Assembly (NCBI GenBank): GCA_937892345.1
Contig: CALAGF010000089.1
Span: 1-28,458 of the forward strand
Origin: an uncultured Rhodocyclaceae bacterium
GTDB lineage: Bacteria; Pseudomonadota; Gammaproteobacteria; Burkholderiales; Rhodocyclaceae
Reading direction: 5' to 3'
Length of the DNA stretch: 28,458 bases
Positions 7,992 to 15,835 of the stretch are shown here, piece by piece. Numbering within the stretch: the first letter of the stretch is position 1; each line of letters begins with the position of its first letter. The translations under genes and the position numbers were made by a program. The notes under the pieces are model-generated. The model was given only the letters and a program-made list of their open reading frames with translations, ran no database searches and was not told the DNA's origin.

Positions 7992-8787
7992 ACCGGTAAT
8001 CTCGGGGAACGAATCCCGCAGGCGGCTTCGGTTTGGGCAACTCAACCTCGACCAGACGCACCACCGCCAGTGACAGGTTATCGCCGCCGCCGGCCCCTCT
8101 CTCCCGGGCCAGATCGATCATTTTTTCGCAAGCAACGCGTGCCGAGTGATCGGCCAGCAAGGCCCCCATTTCATCATCATCAAAATAGGCCCAGATACCA
8201 TCCGAGCACAGGATAAAACTGTCCCCCGCACGCAAATCGGAGGTTTCACCAAAATCGAATCTGGGCTCGTCCTGACCGCCCAGCGAAGTCAGCAGCACAT
8301 TACGGTTAGGATGAGTCAGCGCCTGCTCCGGCGTAATTTTGCCAACAGCGACCAAGTGCTCGACAAAGGAATGATCGATTGTCCGGGTCAACAATTTCCG
8401 ACCGCGAAAACAATACAGGCGGCTGTCGCCGCAATAACCCCAGGTAATGCGCCCAGGTTGCAGCAATAACATGACCGCGGTGCTGTGCGGATCCTTTTCG
8501 TTGATGAAGCGCGAAGCCTTGATCATGGTATGCGCTTCGCGCATGCTGTTTTCCAGCATCCAGCGCGCACTCTCGTCAGGCGGCGAGAAATGCTCCAGAT
8601 TGGTTCTGACAGTATGAATCACCTGCTCGGCAGCCAAAGCGCCGCCAGTGTGCCCCCCCATACCGTCGGCCACAACAGCCAGGGCAATCCCCGCTTTGCG
8701 CGTGTGCGGCAAGATCGCAACGCGATCCTGTTGTTCTTTCCGGTCCCCCTGATGCTGCGCTGCGCAAGCGTCTACTGCGATTGGCAT
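7990..8787 (-). CDS. PP2C-family serine/threonine protein phosphatase
   Basis: This 265-residue metal-dependent phosphatase is of the bacterial Stp1/PrpC type. Motifs are the D21 region (GDRKEQQDR), VADGMGGHTGG (metal ligands D41/G42), HSTAV, GDSR (120-123), CSDGIW (D196) and GGGDN (D236). These residues coordinate the two metal ions that activate water for phosphoserine/phosphothreonine hydrolysis. The start at 8787 is chosen because AAGGAG lies 6 bases upstream; an upstream in-frame ATG at 8820 lacks one and would add 11 residues with no family match. There is no signal peptide or membrane segment, so it is cytosolic. No Ser/Thr kinase gene is adjacent, so its partner is unknown. Confidence 0.94.
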   Translation of the reverse strand: MPIAVDACAAQHQGDRKEQQDRVAILPHTRKAGIALAVVADGMGGHTGGALAAEQVIHTVRTNLEHFSPPDESARWMLENSMREAHTMIKASRFINEKDPHSTAVMLLLQPGRITWGYCGDSRLYCFRGRKLLTRTIDHSFVEHLVAVGKITPEQALTHPNRNVLLTSLGGQDEPRFDFGETSDLRAGDSFILCSDGIWAYFDDDEMGALLADHSARVACEKMIDLARERGAGGGDNLSLAVVRLVEVELPKPKPPAGFVPRDYR

Positions 8788-8889
8788 TACCACTCCTTGG
8801 TTTTCGCAAGAGATTATCACGAAAGAAGGACCGTCCTTGTGACCGCCTGGCTGCCCATCGCCACCGCCGATGCTGGAACAGCAGCAGGC

Positions 8890-9666
8890 TCAGACGTTTT
8901 TTCGCCAGGCAAAGCTGTCCTGAGTGCGACCCCGCGGACGATATTCACACCCGACCCAGGCTGAATAGCCGAGTTCATCCAGCAAGTTGAACAGATACGG
9001 GAAGTTGATCTCTCCGCTTCCCGGCTCATGGCGACCCGGATTATCAGCGATCTGCACATGACCGATCCGGTCGATGTTGGCCGAAAGCGTGCGCGCCAGA
9101 TCTCCCTGCATGATCTGTGCGTGGTAAATATCCAGCTGCAACTTCACATTGCTGCGGTCGACGCGTTCAAGCAGCCGAAAAGCCCGATGGATGTCATCAA
9201 GCCAGTAACCCGGCATGTCGATACGACTGTTGATCGGCTCAAGCATCACCGTGACTCCGGCAACGGCCAAGCGATCTGCCGCCAAGCGCACATTCGCCAC
9301 ATAGCAAGCTTCAATCACTGCCTCGGAGACACCGGGAGGACGCAGGCCGGCCATGCAATGCACACGGGTGCAAGCCAAAGCCGAGGCATAGGACAGTGCC
9401 TGCTCAACGCTCTCGGAAAACTCCGATTCACGCCCGGGAAGGCAAGCCAGACCGCGCTCTCCTGCAGCCCAGTTGCCTGCGGGCAGATTGAACAGCACTT
9501 GTTCCAACCCGGCCTCCCTTAGCCATTTCTGCACCTGTTCGGCAGGCCACTCATAGGGAAAAAGATACTCAACCCCGGCAAAACCGGATTGAGCCGCAAG
9601 CGCGAAGCGTTCTGCGAAGGGTCGCTCGGTGAATAAAAAACTCAGGTTGGCTGCAAACTTTGGCAT
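8890..9666 (-). CDS. hyi: Hydroxypyruvate isomerase family protein
   Basis: This 258-residue TIM-barrel sugar isomerase interconverts hydroxypyruvate and tartronate semialdehyde. It has MPKFAANLSFLFTE at the N-terminus, GVEYLFPYEW, FNLPAGNWAAGERGL, the VHCMAGLRPP strand, LEPINSRIDMPGY (E143), LDIYHAQIMQGDL (D179, H182), IGHVQIADNPGRHEPGSGEINF (Q205) and CEYRP (E241). E143, D179, Q205 and E241 fit the metal-site pattern of Hyi, and the length is typical. The start at 9666 is where homology begins; the frame continues upstream without family resemblance. No glyoxylate carboligase or tartronate semialdehyde reductase gene is next to it, so a related OtnI-like role is possible. The PP2C gene follows 102 bases downstream on the same strand. 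Confidence 0.9.
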   Translation of the reverse strand: MPKFAANLSFLFTERPFAERFALAAQSGFAGVEYLFPYEWPAEQVQKWLREAGLEQVLFNLPAGNWAAGERGLACLPGRESEFSESVEQALSYASALACTRVHCMAGLRPPGVSEAVIEACYVANVRLAADRLAVAGVTVMLEPINSRIDMPGYWLDDIHRAFRLLERVDRSNVKLQLDIYHAQIMQGDLARTLSANIDRIGHVQIADNPGRHEPGSGEINFPYLFNLLDELGYSAWVGCEYRPRGRTQDSFAWRKNV

Positions 9667-9698
9667 GGAAACGACAGTCGGCGTGATCAAGCAAAAAG

Positions 9699-9704
9699 TA
9701 TAAT
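9699..9704 (+). promoter_or_regulatory. -10 element of the cobalamin adenosyltransferase gene, in a divergent gap
   Basis: TATAAT lies 32 bases before the 9737 start. The same bases read on the other strand give TATACT (9698-9703), which could serve hyi, so the 70-base gap may hold overlapping divergent promoters. Neither direction has a clear -35 box. Confidence 0.4.
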
Positions 9705-9736
9705 CCGGGCTGAACAAGGAAAAGCACCGGACAAGC

Positions 9737-10315
9737 ATGGAAAACGAACAGGAACGCAAAGGCAACCGCCTCTCGAAAATCGTCACCCGCACGGGTGATA
9801 CAGGCAGCACGGGTCTTGGAGACGGCTCACGTACAGGCAAGGACAGTCTGCGCATTGATGCAATCGGGGAAGTGGACGAGCTGAACTCAAGCATTGGCCT
9901 CCTGCTTTGCGAGGACTTGCCCGACAACGCCCGAACTGCCCTGCTGGATATCCAGCACGACCTGTTCGACCTGGGCGGAGAACTCTGCCTGCCCGGCATG
10001 GCCGTCATGAAGGATGCGCAGGTAGCGCGCCTTGAGGAACTGGTCGAGCACTTCAACCAGCCCTTGCCCATGCTCAAGGAATTCATCCTGCCGGGCGGCA
10101 CCCGTCCTGCCGCACTGGCCCACTTGTGTCGTACTGTCTGTCGTCGTGCTGAAAGGGCAATGGTTCGCCTTGATCACGAAGAGAACCTGTCGCCCGCCGC
10201 GCGCCGTTACATCAACCGCCTGTCCGACCTGCTGTTCATTCTTGGGCGACACCTCAATCTGGCTGGCGGCCGCGGCGACGTACTCTGGCAAAAAGGAAAA
10301 AACGCAGCCGCCTGA
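9737..10315 (+). CDS. pduO: Cob(I)alamin adenosyltransferase, PduO type
   Basis: This 192-residue enzyme transfers the 5'-deoxyadenosyl group of ATP to reduced corrinoid, forming adenosylcobalamin. PduO signatures are the N-terminal ATP-binding segment TRTGDTGSTGLGDGSR (17-32), DAIGEVDELNSSIG, DIQHDLFDLGGEL, FILPGG with AALAHLCRTVCRRAER, and NRLSDLLFILGR near the C-terminus. Length is typical. The N-terminal 10 residues (MENEQERKGN) are a little longer than usual. The AAGGA element lies about 16 bases from the ATG, so the site is weak. The next gene starts 27 bases downstream and may share the transcript. No other cobalamin genes are nearby. Confidence 0.94.
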   Translation: MENEQERKGNRLSKIVTRTGDTGSTGLGDGSRTGKDSLRIDAIGEVDELNSSIGLLLCEDLPDNARTALLDIQHDLFDLGGELCLPGMAVMKDAQVARLEELVEHFNQPLPMLKEFILPGGTRPAALAHLCRTVCRRAERAMVRLDHEENLSPAARRYINRLSDLLFILGRHLNLAGGRGDVLWQKGKNAAA

Positions 10316-10342
10316 CCCCGGCTGCTAAAGGACATCGCCCTC

Positions 10343-10558
10343 ATGTTCCGAGTCGTCACCAAATACCGTAACGGAACCGCCAGGCCAGTGGTCGAGCGCG
10401 GCCCCTGGCACCCTTCTCGTGATACGGCCCAGCAATGGGCCGACGCCCTGCGTGAGCACGGCTACCTGACCCATCTCGAATCACAGGGCGGGCTGATAGA
10501 CAGCGGACTGGCCAACGATAACTCAGACCTGATGGCTGCCCTGTCGAGCATGGCATGA
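10343..10558 (+). CDS. Small conserved-looking hypothetical protein (71 residues)
   Basis: This short, soluble, acidic-to-neutral protein begins MFRVVTKYRNGTARPVVERGPW and ends with AALSSMA. There is no signal peptide, membrane helix or recognised domain. The N-terminal half looks like a beta hairpin followed by a helix (DTAQQWADALREHGY), a layout seen in small uncharacterised Rhodocyclaceae proteins. AAAGGA lies about 10 bases upstream, and the coding frame follows the adenosyltransferase gene by 27 bases, which supports a real gene. Function cannot be assigned. Confidence 0.7.
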   Translation: MFRVVTKYRNGTARPVVERGPWHPSRDTAQQWADALREHGYLTHLESQGGLIDSGLANDNSDLMAALSSMA

Positions 10559-10579
10559 AAACATTTCTCGCCATTCTTC

Positions 10580-10608
10580 ATTACAAAACCTCGCCCGCAC
10601 GCTAATAT
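10580..10608 (+). promoter_or_regulatory. Candidate promoter at the head of the exopolysaccharide locus
   Basis: ATTACA (10580-10585), a 17-base spacer and TAATAT (10603-10608) lie about 60 bases before the C-methyltransferase start. The leader contains a small hairpin, TGCGG/CCGCA (10621-10637), with a T-rich loop. The -35 is weak (4 of 6), so the call is tentative, but this 109-base gap is the natural start of the plus-strand gene run. Confidence 0.4.
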
Positions 10609-10667
10609 CCCGCTCCGTTCTGCGGTCTTTTTCCGCATCACAGGCCAGCATTCCCGGAGCGTACGCG

Positions 10668-11930
10668 ATGATTTCAGGCACCACACCGATCGAACCCACC
10701 CGAGCGGAGGGCTGGCAATTCAACTGCCGGGTCTGTGACAGCGAAACCTTCTGCGTGATTGATCTTGGCAACCATCCGTTTGCCAACGCGCTGTTGAACA
10801 CACCTGAATCCAACGTCAAACGCTATCCGCTCGCCCTGCATGTCTGCAGTTCATGTGCGACAGCGCAATTGAGCTACTGTGCCAACGATCATGAACTGTA
10901 TGACGACTATCTCTACATCACGCCACGCAGCGATTCGCTGACTGCTCACTATGCCGAGATTGCAGCCTTGCTCGCCGGGCGCGGCGACCTGAACGCCGAC
11001 ACGCGGGTTGCAGAAATTGGCAGCAATATCGGTCGTCTGCTTGAGTTCCTCAAACCGCAGGTCGCTTCGATTCTGGGCATCGATCCGGCGGCCAATGTGG
11101 CAAAAATGGCCAACGAGGCAGGCATTCCTACGGTCAACGCCTTTTTCAACCGGGAATCCGCAATCGCCATTCGTGAACGTGAGGGACGCAAGGATCTGAT
11201 GCTCGCCCGCCACTGTTTCGCCCACAACGAAAAACCCTGGCTGATGCTGGAAGGCGTGCAGGAACTGCTCGCTGCCAATGGCACCCTGCTGATCGAGAAT
11301 GCTTACTTTCTCGACACGGTGGCGCGCGGCGAGTTTGACCAGATTTATCACGAACACATGTATTACCACACCCTGCGCAGCATCTCGGCAATTGTCGAGC
11401 GCCAGGGCATGAAACTGGTGGATGCCTATCACAGCGACATTCACGGCGGCACGATGGTGTACATCATCCGCTTTGCCGACGCCGCAGGTCAGACCTCGTC
11501 GCGACTCCAGGCATTGCTGGCAGAGGAAAGCGAGATGCATCTCGCCGCCTTCTACCAGCCGTTTACCCGGCAGATCCAACAAAACAAGGCCGATCTCAAT
11601 GCCTTGCTCGATGGGCTGCAGGCTCAGGGCATGCGCATCCACGCCTACGGCGCATCGGCCAAATCGACCACGCTGCTCAATTATTACGGCCTCGATGCCC
11701 ACCGGATTCCCTGTGTCGTCGACTCGACGCCGGCAAAGCAGGGCAAATACATTCCCCTGGTCAATTGCCGCGTGATCAGCGAGGAAGCCGCGCTCGCCGA
11801 CCCCGCCGACTACTACCTGCTGACCATCTGGAATTACAAGGATGAAGTCATTCGCAAGGTACGCAGGCAAGGCAACCACCATTCACGTTTCATCCTGCCC
11901 CACCCGCAGGTATTGATCGCCGATGAGTGA
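10668..11930 (+). CDS. SAM-dependent sugar C-methyltransferase (TylC3/TcaB9-like)
   Basis: This 420-residue protein has the three-part layout of nucleotide-sugar C-methyltransferases. First is an N-terminal zinc-binding segment (C20-x-x-C23 and C60-x-x-C63). Second is a Rossmann SAM-binding domain (VAEIGSNIG, 114-122). Third is a C-terminal domain resembling Methyltransf_14 (IHAYGASAKSTTLLNYYGL). The YHEHMYY segment (227-233) fits the Y-x-E-H catalytic set of TcaB9, where His is the general base on a 4-keto sugar. The family adds a methyl to C3 of dTDP-4-keto-deoxysugars. GGAG lies 8 bases before the ATG. The last 8 bases overlap the next gene. No dTDP-deoxysugar synthesis genes are in the window, so the substrate is inferred only. 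Confidence 0.9.
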   Translation: MISGTTPIEPTRAEGWQFNCRVCDSETFCVIDLGNHPFANALLNTPESNVKRYPLALHVCSSCATAQLSYCANDHELYDDYLYITPRSDSLTAHYAEIAALLAGRGDLNADTRVAEIGSNIGRLLEFLKPQVASILGIDPAANVAKMANEAGIPTVNAFFNRESAIAIREREGRKDLMLARHCFAHNEKPWLMLEGVQELLAANGTLLIENAYFLDTVARGEFDQIYHEHMYYHTLRSISAIVERQGMKLVDAYHSDIHGGTMVYIIRFADAAGQTSSRLQALLAEESEMHLAAFYQPFTRQIQQNKADLNALLDGLQAQGMRIHAYGASAKSTTLLNYYGLDAHRIPCVVDSTPAKQGKYIPLVNCRVISEEAALADPADYYLLTIWNYKDEVIRKVRRQGNHHSRFILPHPQVLIADE

Positions 11931-13110
11931 ACCCACTTTGATTCCGGGCCAGACACGCAAGGCACGCATCGGGATTGTCGGCACCGGTTTCATTGCGACC
12001 GGGCTGAGCCGACTGTTGCTGCGCCAGACAGATCTCGAGATTGGCTACGTTCTCACACGCCGGCCGCCGGGCCAGTGCGGCGACTTCCCGGCCGGACATC
12101 TTGCCGGCAATGACATTCAGGCACTGATCGACCGCAGCGACCTGGTCGTCGAATGCAGCGGCGATGTGCTTCACGGCACCGTGGTGATCGACCGGGTGCT
12201 GGCCGCCGGACTGCCCGTGGTGACGATGGATGCCGAACTGCATGTCACCACAGGATCGTATTTTGTCGATCGCGGCCTGTTGACCGAAGCAGAAGGCGAT
12301 CAACCCGGTTGTCTTGCAGCGCTGCACGAAGATGCGGTCGCCATGGGTTTCTCTCCGCTGGTGTACGGCAACATCAAGGGCTTTCTCAACAACGATCCGG
12401 CCGCAGACGAAATGCGTTACTGGGCCGAAAAGCAAGGCATCAGCCTGATTCAGGTCACCGGTGCGACCGACGGCACCAAGGTACAGATCGAACAGGCACT
12501 GGTTGCCAACGGCTTGGGTGCGCGCATCACGCAAACCGGTCTGAGCTATCTGGAAGCCGCCGATATCCGCAGCGCCGGCAATACGCTGGCCGCGCTGGCA
12601 AGCAGCCGTGGCACCCCGCTGAGCGACTGCATCATGTCCGCCCCCTCACCGGCCGCCAAACTGCCCGTCGGGGTTTTCATCACCGGCACGCACAACCCTG
12701 AGCAACAGGCTGCACTCAACTATTACAAGATGGGCGAAGGGCCGTATTACACGCTGTTGCGTCCCTATTACCTGCCGCACCTGGAAATCCCCAAGACCAT
12801 ACGCCGCGTATTGCAGGGTGGTGGCGCGCTGCTGAACAATGGTTTGCGGCCGCAAGCCGGCGTCGGCACCATCGCCAAGCGCACGCTGCAACCTGGCGAA
12901 CTGATTGCGCAAGGCAGCGGCAGTTTTGCCGTGCGCGGCATTGCGCTGGACATTGACGAGTTCCCGGGGCATCTGCCGATCGGCTTGATGCAGCAGGCAC
13001 GCATCAAGCGCCGCATTGAGGCCGGTGACTTGCTGATGATGGACGACGTCGAGTTGGAGGACAGTCTGGCCATTCGTGCCTGGCAGGCGATTCTGGATCG
13101 GCGTCGATAA
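11923..13110 (+). CDS. Homoserine-dehydrogenase-like NAD(P) oxidoreductase with C-terminal SAF domain (COG4091 type)
   Basis: This 395-residue protein starts with a Rossmann domain (IGIVGTGFIATGLS; glycines in GTGFIATG at 20-27). A catalytic-like domain follows with VYGNIKGFLN (K152), EMRYWAEKQGISL and QVTGATDGTKVQIEQALVAN. The C-terminus, from about 315, is a SAF domain (GTIAKRTLQPGELI, later IKRRIEAGDLLMMDDVEL), as also found in sialic acid synthases and FlgA. This combination matches the predicted homoserine dehydrogenase group with SAF domain; true homoserine dehydrogenases end in an ACT domain instead. The reaction is unknown. The ATG overlaps the methyltransferase stop by 8 bases, implying coupled expression, so it probably helps make or modify a sugar or acyl donor for the exopolysaccharide. 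Confidence 0.85.
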   Translation: MSEPTLIPGQTRKARIGIVGTGFIATGLSRLLLRQTDLEIGYVLTRRPPGQCGDFPAGHLAGNDIQALIDRSDLVVECSGDVLHGTVVIDRVLAAGLPVVTMDAELHVTTGSYFVDRGLLTEAEGDQPGCLAALHEDAVAMGFSPLVYGNIKGFLNNDPAADEMRYWAEKQGISLIQVTGATDGTKVQIEQALVANGLGARITQTGLSYLEAADIRSAGNTLAALASSRGTPLSDCIMSAPSPAAKLPVGVFITGTHNPEQQAALNYYKMGEGPYYTLLRPYYLPHLEIPKTIRRVLQGGGALLNNGLRPQAGVGTIAKRTLQPGELIAQGSGSFAVRGIALDIDEFPGHLPIGLMQQARIKRRIEAGDLLMMDDVELEDSLAIRAWQAILDRRR

Positions 13111-13166
13111 TCGGCAGAAACGCTCCATCCCACCCGAACAACAGCACCCGCAATCAAACGCAGACC

Positions 13167-14303
13167 ATGAAAATCCTTGCGATTTACCCCGGACTCAATC
13201 CGGGCATGAACGAATACGCCTACGTGATGCAGGCCCTTGCCGACATGGGCCACGAAGTCACGGTGATCACGGCGCGAGCCAACCCGATGAAAGGGATTGC
13301 CGACTCGGCGCCCCTGGAAATCTCGGGAAATCTGCGCATTCACCGTCCCTATCGCAATCACGACCACATGATGTATGCCTTCTGGACGCAACGTGCTGAA
13401 GTGGCCCGCATTGCCGCCGCAGCCGCGCCCGACATCATCCTCTGTTCGCAGGAATACAACTTTTTGCTCGCCCGCATGATCCAGCGCCAACTGAAGGTGC
13501 CGATGGCCTTGGCCGTCGAGGACGCCGGCCGGATTGCCCGCGGCCACTTCCCCGGCCGCCTTCGCCCCAAACTGCTGCGACTGCTGGGCGTACCGATTAC
13601 CGCAAGCCGTTACTGGCCCTGGCTGGCCAGTCAGTCGGATGCGATCATGACCTACGACTCGACCGACATCCCGCGCCTTGAGAGCCTGTCCACCGCCGGC
13701 GCTCCCGTGAGCTTCATTCCCTGGTGCAACCCGCTGCCCGACGGCTTCATCAAACCAAGCAGCCGTGAAAAGCGCGTGGTCTATATCGGCACCTTCAATC
13801 CGCACAAGAACACCAATGCCCTGGGCTGGGCGATTCCACAAATCCTCGAGCAAACGCCAACCGAGCAGGCGCTGCTGATCGGCCCTGGCGATACCGCCGT
13901 TGTCGATACCCTGAAGCAACGCTACGGCGACCGCATCCGCTACCTGGCCGGTTGCTCCCGGCTGGAAGCACTGGCCTATCTCGCCGGGTCGCACTTTGCC
14001 TTTACCCCGCTGAAGGCCGGCTACGGCGGCTTTATCGGTGATGCATGGAATGTTGAAACACCGCTGCTGACCGTTTCTGGCACCGTCGCGCTGATCGATG
14101 GTGAAGATGCGCTGGTTCCCGCCAGCGACGACATGGTCGGCGCATTGGCGCGCCAGCTTTACGACGACCCTGCGCTGTATCGCAGACTGCAGGAAGGCGG
14201 CGCCCGGCGCGCAGCAGCAACCAGCGCCCCCGCCGTTGCCGCCAGCATTGCCGATGTGCTGGCAGGGTGCCTGGCGCGAAAACAGGGCAAAAACAGCGCG
14301 TGA
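13167..14303 (+). CDS. Glycosyltransferase, GT-B fold (GT4-like)
   Basis: This 378-residue cytoplasmic glycosyltransferase is probably involved in building the exopolysaccharide repeat unit. The N-terminal Rossmann half begins MKILAIYPGLNPGMNEYAYVMQALADMGHEVTVIT, the classic acceptor-side glycine-rich start. The C-terminal half opens with REKRVVYIGTFNPHKNTNALGWAIPQIL, then ALLIGPGD, LAGCSRLEALAYLAGSHFAFTPL and the donor-binding area GGFIGDAWNVETPLLT. The typical E-x7-E motif is degenerate (only one clear Glu in NVETP), so donor specificity cannot be read. It lies 56 bases after the oxidoreductase with no clear Shine-Dalgarno sequence. GT4 is the best guess from fold order. Confidence 0.87.
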   Translation: MKILAIYPGLNPGMNEYAYVMQALADMGHEVTVITARANPMKGIADSAPLEISGNLRIHRPYRNHDHMMYAFWTQRAEVARIAAAAAPDIILCSQEYNFLLARMIQRQLKVPMALAVEDAGRIARGHFPGRLRPKLLRLLGVPITASRYWPWLASQSDAIMTYDSTDIPRLESLSTAGAPVSFIPWCNPLPDGFIKPSSREKRVVYIGTFNPHKNTNALGWAIPQILEQTPTEQALLIGPGDTAVVDTLKQRYGDRIRYLAGCSRLEALAYLAGSHFAFTPLKAGYGGFIGDAWNVETPLLTVSGTVALIDGEDALVPASDDMVGALARQLYDDPALYRRLQEGGARRAAATSAPAVAASIADVLAGCLARKQGKNSA

Positions 14304-14336
14304 TAGACTCCCGGCCCCGAATACCGGATTAACCCC

Positions 14337-14364
14337 GCGCAGCAGCCCTCCCGGCTATCTGCGC
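14337..14364 (+). other. Interrupted hairpin immediately upstream of the MBOAT start
   Basis: GCGCAG (14337-14342) pairs with CTGCGC (14359-14364), and inside them AGCC (14344-14347) pairs with GGCT (14353-14356), leaving a CTCCC loop. The structure ends 11 bases before the ATG at 14376, a start that has no Shine-Dalgarno sequence. It may control translation or end some transcripts of the upstream genes; no T run follows. Confidence 0.4.
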
Positions 14365-14375
14365 TGTCTGCCGCG

Positions 14376-15833
14376 ATGCTATTCAACACCTTTGCCTTTT
14401 TCCTCGGCTTCCTGCCGCTTGCGCTCGCTGGCTATACCCTGCTGTCGCGCTTCAGCCTGCGGGGATCGGTGGCTTTCCTGTTCATAGCCTCCTGCGTTTT
14501 CTACAGCTATTGGGACATTGCCTACCTGCCGCTGCTGCTCGCATCGATTGCGGTCAACTACACGCTGGGGACAAAAATCGCCCGCGCACATGAACAGCAT
14601 GCGGCAACACGCGGCAAGCGGTTTTTGCAAGCAGGGATCATTTTCAATCTCGGCTTGCTGGCGTTTTTCAAGTACGCGGATTTCATGGGCGGCAACCTGG
14701 CCGGCCTGCTCGGTGCCGACTACACGCCACTGGGCATTGCGCTCCCGATCGGGATTTCATTTTTCACCTTTACCCAGCTGGCCTATCTGGTCGATTGTCA
14801 CGCTGGCAGCGGCAAGGATTACCAGCCGGCCAACTATGGCCTGTTCGTGACCTATTTTCCGCACTTGATCGCCGGCCCCATCCTGCACCACAAGGACATG
14901 ATGCCGCAGTTCGCCGATCCGGCCAGCCATCGTGCTTCGCGCGGTCGACTGGTGGTCGGCGGCATTTTTCTCGTGATTGGGCTGTTCAAGAAAATCATCC
15001 TGGCCGATGGCGTGGCCAGCTTTGTCGCGCCGGTATTCGACGCCCACGCAGGAGATTTGACCATGCTGGAAGCCTGGTGCGGCGCACTGGCCTACACCTT
15101 CCAGCTCTACTTCGACTTTTCAGCCTACTGCGACATGGCTTACGGGCTGTCCTACATGTTCTGGATCATCCTGCCGATCAACTTCAATTCGCCCTACAAA
15201 GCCACATCGATCATCGATTTCTGGCGGCGCTGGCACATCACCCTGTCCACCTTCCTGCGCGACTATCTCTATATTCCGCTTGGCGGCAATCGGCGCGGCC
15301 ACCTGCGCCGCCACACCAACCTGCTGCTAACCATGCTGCTGGGCGGCCTGTGGCATGGCGCCAACTGGACCTTTGTCATCTGGGGCGGATTGCATGGGCT
15401 GTATCTGGTGATCAATCATGCCTGCCAGCCATTGAGCACGCAGTTGAATCCGGTTTTCCGGCGCTTTGCCGGGTGGACCCTGACGCTGCTGGGAGTGGTC
15501 ATTGCCTGGGTCTTTTTCCGCGCCGACAGTGCCGGCAGCGCGCTCGATATCCTGCGCGCCATGTTCGGCCTCGGACTGAGCAACTCAACCGACTTCGCAC
15601 GGATCATGAGTATCGATAGCTGTCTGCGCTGGCTGGCTGGTTGCGCGGCGATTGCGTTCCTTTTGCCGAATCTCTACGAACTGCTTGGTCGCGGTCGGCT
15701 GGACACGCTGGAAGCGCGCCTTGCCGGCACGCGGGGCGGCATGCTGGCCGGCGCCTTGCTCGTGTTGGCCATCATCCTGTTGAGCATCAGCGAAACCCGC
15801 GGCGCATCCGAATTCCTGTATTTCAATTTCTGA
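14376..15833 (+). CDS. MBOAT-family membrane O-acyltransferase (AlgI-like)
   Basis: This 485-residue polytopic inner-membrane protein has about ten or more hydrophobic segments. It moves acyl (usually acetyl) groups across the membrane for attachment to exported polysaccharide. AlgI hallmarks are the start MLFNTFAFFLGFLPLAL, ITF-like KYADFMGGNLA, GISFFTFTQLAYLVD, YFPHLIAGPILHHKDMMPQ, FDFSAYCDMAYGLSYM, FWRRWHITLSTFLRDYLYIPLGG (H287) and LGGLWHGANWTFVIWGGLHG. In that last segment H327 is the conserved catalytic histidine, and H340 lies nearby. Length is typical (AlgI is about 520). The next gene, 2 bases downstream, is an SGNH protein of the AlgX/AlgJ kind, the usual periplasmic partner. The acyl group itself cannot be read from sequence. 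Confidence 0.95.
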   Translation: MLFNTFAFFLGFLPLALAGYTLLSRFSLRGSVAFLFIASCVFYSYWDIAYLPLLLASIAVNYTLGTKIARAHEQHAATRGKRFLQAGIIFNLGLLAFFKYADFMGGNLAGLLGADYTPLGIALPIGISFFTFTQLAYLVDCHAGSGKDYQPANYGLFVTYFPHLIAGPILHHKDMMPQFADPASHRASRGRLVVGGIFLVIGLFKKIILADGVASFVAPVFDAHAGDLTMLEAWCGALAYTFQLYFDFSAYCDMAYGLSYMFWIILPINFNSPYKATSIIDFWRRWHITLSTFLRDYLYIPLGGNRRGHLRRHTNLLLTMLLGGLWHGANWTFVIWGGLHGLYLVINHACQPLSTQLNPVFRRFAGWTLTLLGVVIAWVFFRADSAGSALDILRAMFGLGLSNSTDFARIMSIDSCLRWLAGCAAIAFLLPNLYELLGRGRLDTLEARLAGTRGGMLAGALLVLAIILLSISETRGASEFLYFNF

Positions 15834-15835
15834 CC

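Noticed and set aside
12768..13994. 408-codon minus-strand frame spanning the oxidoreductase and glycosyltransferase genes
   Set aside because: Antisense to two well-supported genes, crosses their boundary and has no recognisable motif.
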